Shown: positions 56,532-64,000 of the stretch, piece after piece
Position numbering within the stretch: position 1 is the stretch's first letter
How the letters are laid out: each line of letters begins with the position of its first letter
NCBI GenBank assembly: GCA_963576565.1
Contig: OY755038.1
Span: forward strand, 182,310,452-182,374,451
Direction of reading: 5' to 3'
Source: Aspidapion aeneum
Lineage: Eukaryota > Arthropoda > Insecta > Coleoptera > Brentidae
Length of the DNA: 64,000 bases
The notes under the pieces: generated by a model
What the model saw: the letters and a program-made list of their open reading frames with translations, nothing else
The model's database searches: none
What the model was told of the DNA's origin: nothing
Program-made: the position numbers and the translations under genes

Positions 56532-56798
56532 CTAGCCGAACCTAACCAAACATAATCAAACTGAACCAAACCTACCCGAACCAAACCGAACCGAATCGAA
56601 CCGAACCGAACCAACCAAACCAAACCAAACCAAACCAAACCGAACCGTTAGATTCGGTTTGGTTCGGTTCGATTTGGTTAAATTAAACCGAACCTAACCA
56701 ACCACACCAAACCAAAACCAAACCGAACCGTTAGATTCGGTTTGGTTCGGTTCGATTTGGTTAAATTAAACCGAACCTAACCGAATGTAGCTAAACCT
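56532..56798. repeat. Degenerate AACCRAACC spacer, second copy
   Basis: Copy of 52630-52896 with one extra A near 56717. It ends ATGTAGCTAAACCT directly at the LTR of gypsy B. Confidence 0.85.
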
Positions 56799-58733
56799 TG
56801 TAACGGTTTTTTGTTACAAACTAAAATGCTCTCGGTAGCTCAGTTGGGACTGAGGTCGTGGTGTTCACCTCAAAAAAAAACTCAAGAATATTCATGTGAA
56901 ATAAATTAACTTTCTTTTGCCTAAAGGGCGCCAATACAAGTTTAAAAGTAAAATAGAAAGAATGTATCGAGATTTTAGTGAACCTTGTATTATTCACTAA
57001 GTATTAATAAAGATGGTGAATGTTTGAATAAAACGCAAAAGGTTTAAAAAAATAGTCTCTAATTATTTTTATCAGCAAACGACTTGCAAGAAGCAAATTT
57101 ACAAAAAAAAATAAATATATAAGGATCTTTTAACCTAAATACTTAATTATATAGCTATCGATAAAAAATATTATTTTATATCCTTGTTTCTTATCACAGA
57201 ATGTTCGTTACTATTTATTTTTATTATCTCAAGAATGTAATTTAATTTCTATTTATAAAGAGTTGGTTTTTTATTTCAATAAAAGAATTTATCTTATTAT
57301 TTTATGTTAATAAAAAGTGAGAAGAAAATACACGGACGATAAAATCAAGCCACACAAAAAAATTATCGAAGTACCTAAATAAAAAGTATGTACCTATTTG
57401 GCTAAAAACAAAAAAATATAATATATTTTTGGGACCTAAGAAAAATTAATACCTTGGGAGGGTAAATGCGCATCTACTCAACAAGGGTGCATTGTTGCCA
57501 GATCTTAACAAGGGCAATAAATAGGTTTACCAAAAATATTAACAAATAATAACCAGTGCTATAAAAAGGAAATATATCACAGTTAAATAAAATGGTTAGT
57601 AAAAATAAGTATTAAATCTTATCTGCCAAATCCCACGCTGGAGGTTGAGTCCTCAAAAGATTTGAGTTGGTTGTGTGGTCGGTACTTCAACAAAACAGAT
57701 TTCAAAACGGGACAGCAAAACAAAAAGAAAGCAGTAACATCGACTAGTACAACATGGCTTTTACTTCAGTAAACAATTACGGGCTTCTGCTCAAAGTATG
57801 TGTGATGTACGGGCTTCAAAACATATACGGATCCCCGAAAACGAGCTCCATAAAATGGAATGGGCTTCAAAACATATACGGGTACACGAAAACCAGCTCC
57901 ATAAAATAGAATGGGCTTCATAAAATGGAATGGGCTTCATAAAATGGAATGGCCTAAAAAGGTCATTGTTGTCTTAGAAGTGCGTTTAAGTTTAATCAAT
58001 TTTCAGAATAGTATTTTATGTTTCTATAGAATTAAAAGTTTATGTTTTCAGCAAAAAGTCTAATAAAAAATTAGGAAAACTCACCAGTAATGAACAATGG
58101 TCCACCTTTTTAATCACACCAGCATTTTTCACGAAACTAACTCTGTTACAAAACACTGTACAATTTCTGTAAGTTTTACAACATTTTGAGTAGCAGTTAT
58201 GCTTGGTTAAATTAAGTTTTTAATATATTTTATTAGCACATATTATAACGGTGTTAAAATGCTCTCTGAAACACACAAAATCTGCGAGAAACCGAGTATT
58301 AGCTATCACAAAAACTAAAGTAGTTCGGTTACCATATAGAAGTTAAACTGCATCAAGAATCCGCATGTAACTGACTCTCTCGGCTACGTGCATTTGAAAA
58401 GAGACGGCGGGTTTCCCTGACCGAACAAAGCAGCTTGGATCAGTCTGAATACAGCCGCGCGACGACGAAGTGGGGAACGTGCCGTAAAGCGACTCTAAAC
58501 AACGCTTGTTGAAACAAATTTTATCATGAAGTACCGTGGTCCAGTGGACACGGCGACAAAGGAAAACGCCCGACACGCAGACACCGGAGGATCGATCCCT
58601 CGACGATACTGTTTTTTTTATATGTGGATAATTCTTTGATTTATTTTTATTTGTACAGGGTCTTACAAGTATTTTAATTTTTTTTGTTAAAAACGTTACT
58701 TGCTATTAGGGTTAAAAGAAAAAAATCGTTACA
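56799..58733 (-). repeat. 3' LTR of gypsy retrotransposon B (1,935 bp)
   Basis: Bounded by the inverted heptamers TGTAACG (56799-56805) and CGTTACA (58727-58733), i.e. TG...CA in either reading. It is followed on its right by a polypurine tract on the minus strand. In element orientation U3 starts at 58733. A TATAAAAAA-like box lies near 58613-58623. The expected target duplication left of the LTR is AACCT or similar; the partner is outside the window. Confidence 0.88.
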
Positions 58734-58746
58734 CCACCCCTCTCCT
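58734..58746 (-). promoter_or_regulatory. Polypurine tract of gypsy B
   Basis: On the minus strand AGGAGAGGGGTGG immediately precedes the LTR terminus TGTAACG, the standard position for the plus-strand primer of reverse transcription. Confidence 0.85.
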
Positions 58747-59396
58747 AAAAGAATAAAATTTGGGGAAAAACAAATTTTATTTATGCAGTATGAATACTAC
58801 TAGTTAAAAATGGGAAGTTAGAAACAAGAATATTTCCATAGGATTAACTTGTACATCTATACTAACAAACTATTAACCTAAGTGGTAAAAAAAATATTAA
58901 CTTAAGAGAAAGTTGCTATGAAACAAATACTGGCCAGGTATTCATCACAAAAGGTATTTATGAGCATACACAAATTCATTTTATGTGCAAATAGGGGTTC
59001 CTTGGAATGATTCTTTATAGAAGCTTGATATCTTTCGTGTATCACCCGCCAAAATTGGAGTCGCCTAAATTAGGAAAGGGACAAAATAAGTAGGGACTAA
59101 TCTACAAAGACTTCACAAGGCAACTAAAACATGATAACCAAATTGCTCATACTCAAAAATCGAAGATATCGAAACTACATACCTTAAACAATATCAATAA
59201 TCTAATGGGGAATCGACTGCAGTCCTACACAGGGAAAATTTGCAAATGACTAGGGTACCCAAATACACTTCCTCACGACGAAACTTATTTGTATCTTTAC
59301 TCAAAATTCCTGTCACTCTAAAACATGTAACTATGTACTTAATTTTCAATTTTTCCTTTCAAAAATAACACTCAACTGCCTACAAAATACTCAAAA
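58747..59396 (-). other. 3' untranslated internal region of gypsy B
   Basis: About 650 bp between the integrase stop and the polypurine tract, AT-rich. No env-like open frame is present, so this element is not of the envelope-bearing type as far as visible. Confidence 0.65.
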
Positions 59397-60977
59397 CTAA
59401 TTATCAGAGCCTACGGGAACGTCAGAATTCGAACCAAGATAAGGCTTCAAATCCTTAATGTGCCATTCGTCTGCATCAGAACCGTCAATATGAACTAGCC
59501 GATATATTAATCGAGATATCTTTTTAGAAATCTTACATAGAACATATTTCTTTGCCAATTTGGCAGCAAATTGATTTGATGCGTCAGACAACACCTTATT
59601 ACGCTTCCATACTTTATCTCCGACATTAAACTGAACATCTCGTTTTCTCAAATTATATTGGCGTTTATTTCTCTCATATGCTTGATGAAGCTTTTTCTTA
59701 ACATTTTCATAAATTTCCGAAAGTCCTTTTAAATTATCACAAAACTCAACGCGCTCTCTGGACAAAAGTTCAAGATCTTCAGTATCTATAATTTCACCAT
59801 AATACTTTCCAGTAATAGGAACATTGCGACCAAAATTCATAAAATTAGGGCTAAACTGTGTAACTTCATGAACCGATGAATTAATAGCAAATTGTATCTC
59901 TGACAAGTGTTGATCCCAATCTCTATGCTCTTTAATATAGCTACGTATAGCTGTACCAACTACTCTATTTGACCTTTCAACAAAATTAGTCTGGGGATGA
60001 TAACGAGCATTAAACCAAATTTTCTGAACTTCATATTTTTCGGCCATTTTCTTAAAAACCTTTCCAGCGAACTGGCTGCCATTGTCGCAGATAATAAATT
60101 GGGGTACTCCATGTACCAAAAATATTACCTTTTCCATGAACTGACAAATCTTACTTGCTTCAGCTTTTCTTAAAGGATGTAGTATTGTATACTTAGAAAA
60201 CCAATCGCCCACAACTAACAAGTGACTAAAACCAGAACGACTTCTAGGCAGAGGACCGATAATATCTACTGCAATAATTTGAAATGGAAAGTTACAAGAC
60301 TTCTCAGCACCCATTAAACCCATTCTAGCTTCGTTTGATGCCTTTTGTTCTCCACATACTACACAAGATCTGATATATTTAGCTACATCTTTTCTGATTT
60401 CTTTCCAATAATAAGTTTCCTGAATTCTACTAATGGTCTTAAAAAATCCAAAGTGACCTGCTACAACAGGGTCATGATGTTTTCTAATTATTTCTTGAAC
60501 TTGACTTTTTGGAACTAAAATTTTCCAGGGGGTCAAATTAGATGTAAATTTAGTTTTTAAGGGGACGTGCTTGTAAACAAAATTATTTTTAACGCACCAA
60601 TTAGGAAATTTTTCAGGTTTTGATAAAATATCTTGTTGCATCTTTAAATAAAAAGGGTCAAGGTTTTCTAAACGGATATCTAATTTCTGTGTCTCAAAAT
60701 TAGTCAAAGCTAAAACATCAACATTCTCATGGTCGTTGTTAACTAGATTATCAGAAGGGATCCTGGACAAACAATCTGGAACTACATTTAATGATCCTTT
60801 TCTATGAGTAATAGTATAATCATACTGTTGCAATTGAACGGCCCATCTGGCTAATCCTCCAGTTGGTTCTTTCATGTTATTTAACCATAAAAGTGAATAG
60901 TGATCGGTAATAATTTTTAGATTTGCCGTACCCTCCACATAGGGCCTAAATTTTAATAAGGAAAAAATTACATGCAA
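59397..60977 (-). CDS. pol: Gypsy B pol, RNase H C-part and integrase
   Basis: A 526-codon frame; the first codons overlap the previous frame. It opens with the second half of RNase H (LLKFRPYVEG, ITDHYSLLWL, WAVQLQQYDYTITHRKGSLN). The integrase follows: an HHCC zinc domain (IIRKHHDPVVAGHFGFF to SCVVCGEQK), then the core with all three acidic residues (AVDIIGPLPRS, ICDNGSQFAG, NFVERSNRVV), then a GPY/F-like C-terminal domain (FNVGDKVWKRN to LKPYLGS). Integrase residues look intact. It is separated from the upstream RT by a one-base frameshift near 60967, so a full Pol cannot be made from this copy. Confidence 0.93.
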   Translation of the reverse strand: MHVIFSLLKFRPYVEGTANLKIITDHYSLLWLNNMKEPTGGLARWAVQLQQYDYTITHRKGSLNVVPDCLSRIPSDNLVNNDHENVDVLALTNFETQKLDIRLENLDPFYLKMQQDILSKPEKFPNWCVKNNFVYKHVPLKTKFTSNLTPWKILVPKSQVQEIIRKHHDPVVAGHFGFFKTISRIQETYYWKEIRKDVAKYIRSCVVCGEQKASNEARMGLMGAEKSCNFPFQIIAVDIIGPLPRSRSGFSHLLVVGDWFSKYTILHPLRKAEASKICQFMEKVIFLVHGVPQFIICDNGSQFAGKVFKKMAEKYEVQKIWFNARYHPQTNFVERSNRVVGTAIRSYIKEHRDWDQHLSEIQFAINSSVHEVTQFSPNFMNFGRNVPITGKYYGEIIDTEDLELLSRERVEFCDNLKGLSEIYENVKKKLHQAYERNKRQYNLRKRDVQFNVGDKVWKRNKVLSDASNQFAAKLAKKYVLCKISKKISRLIYRLVHIDGSDADEWHIKDLKPYLGSNSDVPVGSDN

Positions 60978-62820
60978 AACATTCTCTTTCAGTCACAGTA
61001 TAATTACGTTCTGTTCGAGATAAAGATCTACTAGCGTAAGCTATAACTCTTTCTGAGCCATCTATTTCTTGCAAAAGCACACCGCCCAAACCGGTATTAG
61101 AAGCATCAGCCTGAATAATAAAAGGAATATCAAAATCGGGGCTGCATAAAATTGGAGCAGAGACCAGAGCCTCTTTTAACTTAATAAAAGCACTATCCGC
61201 GTCAGGAGTCCATTTCACAGTTTGACCTTTCTTTTTACCTTTCAAAAAATCGTTCAACGGTGAAACAAGAGTAGAAAAGCCTTTAATAAACTTTCTATAC
61301 CAAGAAGCCATACCAACAAAACGTTTGATTTCAGTAGTAGTTTTACACTGAGGAAAATTCACTATAGCAGCAACCTTGTCACTGTCGGTACGTAATCCCG
61401 AGCAGTCCACTACGTAACCAAGGTACTTGAGACTTGACTTAAAAAGTTGATATTTCTCAAGGTTAACAGTTAAATTTGCATTTTTCAATTTTTCTAACAC
61501 TTCATATAACAGTGAAATATGTTCAGAAAAACTACTGGAAGTAACAATTATGTCATCCAAATAGCAAAACACCTTAGGAGAAAGCTTCGGGGTTAAAACT
61601 TTATCCATTAAACTTTGCTGACATTGAGCAGAGTTACGTAAACCGAACGGAACAACATTAAAATGGAATAGACCACGACCTGGTACAGAGAAAGCAGTTT
61701 TTTCTTTACAATCAGGGTGCAGGGGTATCTGCCAAAAAGCTTTTCTAAGATCAATGGAAGAGATATAACGTGCATCACGCAAAGTGTTTAAAATAGTATC
61801 TACTCTAGGCAGAGGATATGCATAATGCTTTGTTATTTTATTTAGACGACGTCCGTCAAAACAGAATCGGTATTCATCGTTTGCTTTCTTAACTAACAAG
61901 ACTGGAGAATTATAAGAGCTATGTGATGGTTCAACTACATTTAAGGCAAGCATTTCATCTAATTCCTTATTTAATATGCTCATCATAAAAGGTGACAAAG
62001 GATATTGTCGTTCTCTGAATGGTGGAGCATCTCCAGTATCAATATTAAATACAAGTTTATCTGTGCGTCCTAGTTTATCTTTACAACTGATAGCTTCATA
62101 AGCTAATTTAATTTTTTCGATGTCTCGCAACTCACTTTCTGAAAAGTTTTGACTTTCAATGCCTAAAGACGTATCTTTGTCCTCCGAAGAAACAGAGAAA
62201 ACAAAATTACTGACAGAACTACAAACTGTCCAAGAATTATCCTCAAAATCAATCTTAACGTTAAAGTTTCGACAAAAGTCACTTCCCAAAATTAATCCAT
62301 GCGATAATGAAGGTACAACTAAAACTTTTGTAATCTTACATAGATTATCAGCACATATCGGCAAATAGATAACACCCACAACTTCTTGTGGTTGTCCACT
62401 AGCTGTGTACACCGGGTTATTTTTTCCAAAACTGTCAACTTCAAGTTCAAATTTTGCTATTAAGTCTAAAGATTTCCTGCCAAGCACACTGTGATTTGCA
62501 ACACTATCTAAAAGTGCAGTAACTAATGTATCAAAAACATTTATCTCAATATAAGGCCTATTATCATGAGGTAAACTAACAAATAATGGAGCTACAGAAC
62601 TATCATTAGAAACCAAATTCGATTCAACGGTACTTAAATTTGCTTTATTACCAAATTCCGATACTTTAACTTTATTATAAAAATCATAAACAAATTTCTT
62701 CCAATTGTCCCATTCAAACTGACAAAAAAATTTTCTTTTATTATTCTCGGCCTTAAAATTACAAGGAGTTCGTCGACCGTTACCAAACGTCCTCGAAACT
62801 AGTTTTTTGAACAATTGCAA
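60946..62820 (-). CDS. pol: Gypsy B pol, protease, reverse transcriptase and RNase H N-part
   Basis: Entered by -1 frameshifting from gag; the nominal start is not a real initiation codon. Domains in order: retropepsin (ALLDSVANHSVLG then LILGSDFC), reverse transcriptase with WQIPLHPDC, SSIDLRKAFWQIPLH (motif A), VPFGLRNSAQCQQSLMD (motif B) and the catalytic FCYLDDIIVTS, then RNase H IIQADASNTGLGGVL and SRSLSRTERNYTVTERE. Two defects: the protease triad reads Asp-Ser-Val-Ala instead of Asp-Ser/Thr-Gly-Ala, a likely inactivating change, and the frame shifts at about 60967 inside RNase H (one extra T compared with the continuing frame). RT residues are intact. Confidence 0.93.
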   Translation of the reverse strand: MQLFKKLVSRTFGNGRRTPCNFKAENNKRKFFCQFEWDNWKKFVYDFYNKVKVSEFGNKANLSTVESNLVSNDSSVAPLFVSLPHDNRPYIEINVFDTLVTALLDSVANHSVLGRKSLDLIAKFELEVDSFGKNNPVYTASGQPQEVVGVIYLPICADNLCKITKVLVVPSLSHGLILGSDFCRNFNVKIDFEDNSWTVCSSVSNFVFSVSSEDKDTSLGIESQNFSESELRDIEKIKLAYEAISCKDKLGRTDKLVFNIDTGDAPPFRERQYPLSPFMMSILNKELDEMLALNVVEPSHSSYNSPVLLVKKANDEYRFCFDGRRLNKITKHYAYPLPRVDTILNTLRDARYISSIDLRKAFWQIPLHPDCKEKTAFSVPGRGLFHFNVVPFGLRNSAQCQQSLMDKVLTPKLSPKVFCYLDDIIVTSSSFSEHISLLYEVLEKLKNANLTVNLEKYQLFKSSLKYLGYVVDCSGLRTDSDKVAAIVNFPQCKTTTEIKRFVGMASWYRKFIKGFSTLVSPLNDFLKGKKKGQTVKWTPDADSAFIKLKEALVSAPILCSPDFDIPFIIQADASNTGLGGVLLQEIDGSERVIAYASRSLSRTERNYTVTERECFACNFFLIKI

Positions 62821-63965
62821 TCACGAGTTGTTACATTGGATTTTCCACATCGGTAACAAAATTTATTTTTCGGAGCTTTACATGACGAGAAAACATGATT
62901 GGGTAATCCACAATTCCAACACACTATCTTAGAAGAGTCACTAGATTGAACTGTTTTAGGATTGTTATTAGTATCTGAAGTATTAATAGAAGTTACATTA
63001 TTACTCGGATTTAAATTATCTTGAAGATTTCTACTCGAATTTCTATTTTTTAAATCACCTCGAAAACTACCACGATGATTACTAAAATTATTACGTTGAC
63101 TGTTAGACTGCGAATGATGATTGCTACTCGAATAGTCATGATGATTTCCATAAGATCTGCCACGATTCGAATTAAATTTATTGTACTGGTTACTGTAATT
63201 TAAATTATGATTGGTATTCAGATAGCCATGCTGATTGCCACGACCTCGATTGTTTTTAAAATTGCCTCGATAATTTCCAGATAAAAAGGATGTATTTTTA
63301 AAATTATTTTTATGGTTTTGGTTTTGGTTATAACCAGACGTTGATGGTTCACAAAAATTGTCTCGATCATTTGAGTGGAAAGAAGAAACGAGAAGAGAAG
63401 AGCCATCTGTCGTTTTTGAATTTTCTATCTTTCGGCAGTTTTCCAATAAAGAAAGGATTGAGTCAATGCTGACCAAAGCTAGAGGAGATTTATAAAAATC
63501 ACACATATTTTTCCTTAAGTATTTTAACTTTGTGGCTTCGCAGGGTTGTCTATCTAAATGTCTAAATAATGACTCCATATTAGCAACAAAAAGATGAAAA
63601 GATTCTGTTTTATATTGTTTTCTTGCTTTAATATCCTCCCAAATTAAATCGTCTAAATCTTCAGGCAAAAAATCGGTTTTTAAAATTTTAACTAATGATT
63701 CCCAATTAGTAGCTCTATTAACAGCAGATTTAAACCAGTTATGCGCAGGTCCTGAAAATAACTCTCCAGCACTCTCGAATAACTCTATTTTTGAAACACG
63801 ACGGGACTTACAATATTCCTCAACTTTATCTAAAAATTCTAGAACAACATGATAATCTGCTTCGCCAGAAAATGACAAATTCCACTGATGAACAGGTATT
63901 GACTTGCTTTGAGTAAAAACAGGGGTAACGATAGGGGTTGGAGCAGGAAGAACGGTTTGGTTCAA
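62799..63965 (-). CDS. gag: Gypsy B gag polyprotein
   Basis: A 388-residue ORF starting with ATG at 63965. Residues about 28-190 form the retrotransposon capsid domain (VHQWNLSFSGEADYHVVLEF, SGPAHNWFKS, WEDIKARKQYKTESFHLFVA). Residues about 200-335 are Asn/Gly/Arg/Ser-rich and unstructured, typical of RNA-binding nucleocapsid linkers. The C-terminus has one complete CX2CX4HX4C knuckle (CWNCGLPNHVFSSC) and one with Val in place of His (CYRCGKSNVTTRDC). The stop TAG at 62799-62801 lies right after the frameshift heptamer. The 5' LTR and primer-binding site are outside the window. Confidence 0.93.
   Translation of the reverse strand: MNQTVLPAPTPIVTPVFTQSKSIPVHQWNLSFSGEADYHVVLEFLDKVEEYCKSRRVSKIELFESAGELFSGPAHNWFKSAVNRATNWESLVKILKTDFLPEDLDDLIWEDIKARKQYKTESFHLFVANMESLFRHLDRQPCEATKLKYLRKNMCDFYKSPLALVSIDSILSLLENCRKIENSKTTDGSSLLVSSFHSNDRDNFCEPSTSGYNQNQNHKNNFKNTSFLSGNYRGNFKNNRGRGNQHGYLNTNHNLNYSNQYNKFNSNRGRSYGNHHDYSSSNHHSQSNSQRNNFSNHRGSFRGDLKNRNSSRNLQDNLNPSNNVTSINTSDTNNNPKTVQSSDSSKIVCWNCGLPNHVFSSCKAPKNKFCYRCGKSNVTTRDCNCSKN
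62802..62808 (-). promoter_or_regulatory. -1 ribosomal frameshift slippery site A AAA AAC
   Basis: On the minus strand TCA AAA AAC TAG ends gag. The heptamer A AAA AAC is in the zero frame exactly as required for -1 slippage, and the pol frame is the -1 frame of gag (offset 1145 bases, remainder 2). Pol has no plausible ATG near its beginning. A stimulatory stem or pseudoknot would be expected about 5-9 bases downstream (below 62797); I could not establish one by eye. Confidence 0.9.
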
Positions 63966-64000
63966 CGTTAGGTTCGAGTCGCTGTTGTTTTGTTCAAAAA

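Noticed and set aside
58343..58576. 77-codon ORF in the gypsy B LTR
   Set aside because: It has no recognisable domain, lies in the LTR, and the corresponding reading is cut in the duplicated LTR copy.
58747..59396. An env gene downstream of integrase in gypsy B
   Set aside because: No open frame of sufficient length in this interval on the minus strand.

Overview
The window is nuclear DNA of a large, repeat-dense arthropod genome, most probably an insect. It is AT-rich, every coding trace belongs to a transposable element (Jockey/I-like and RTE-like LINEs, two Ty3/gypsy elements, a tyrosine-recombinase transposon, a PIF/Harbinger remnant, many MITEs), and it holds arrays of a decamer joining the insect telomeric pentamer TTAGG to TTGGG. 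I cannot name the species. I found no host protein-coding gene, no convincing tRNA or rRNA gene and no CRISPR array.

Layout. 1-2700: 5' part of a minus-strand LINE whose ORF1 and ORF2 share a frame and are separated by one UAG. 4861-6346: the same 640 bp on both sides of a 200-N gap, a probable assembly artefact. 6546-13572: MITEs, hAT-type elements with 8-bp target-site duplications (TSDs), and a cluster of palindrome-rich repeats that includes copy A of a short tyrosine-recombinase (YR) element. 14210-16840: decayed plus-strand RTE-like LINE. 17310-21990: several intermediate repeats and an inverted pair of pyrimidine-rich tandem elements.

22140-33335 is one old gypsy element (A) broken by nested insertions. 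Its gag, protease, RT, RNase H and integrase pieces remain in order. They are interrupted by a 1.65-kb YR transposon (22539-24185), its deletion derivative copy B (24569-25302), a DNA transposon with an 8-bp TSD (25588-27238) that itself carries a mariner-like MITE, a Jockey LINE (29215-31734) with an 11-bp TSD inside the integrase core, and another MITE (about 32824-33122). Coding continuity of the gypsy fixes most boundaries to within a few bases.

33955-46520: foldback and hairpin elements, a PIF/Harbinger transposase remnant, a palindromic minisatellite and more MITEs. 47126-49305: a transposon whose internal microsatellite has grown to about 1.65 kb of (TGTATGTC)n. 50790-58733: telomere-like decamer arrays with a gypsy LTR; the array-plus-LTR block is tandemly duplicated with a period of 3.6-3.9 kb. 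58734-64000: internal region of that second gypsy element (B), minus strand, with a textbook -1 frameshift site (A AAA AAC) between gag and pol, but a protease active-site substitution and a frameshift in RNase H.

The most novel-looking system is the YR element. An ORF with C-terminal YR motifs is flanked by arrays of GCGGAAAAGT-type palindromes at its 5' side and one long terminal hairpin at its 3' side. Two derivatives keep exactly these ends plus only the first 18 codons of the ORF. Much of 8.4-10.9 kb is built from relatives of the same palindromes.
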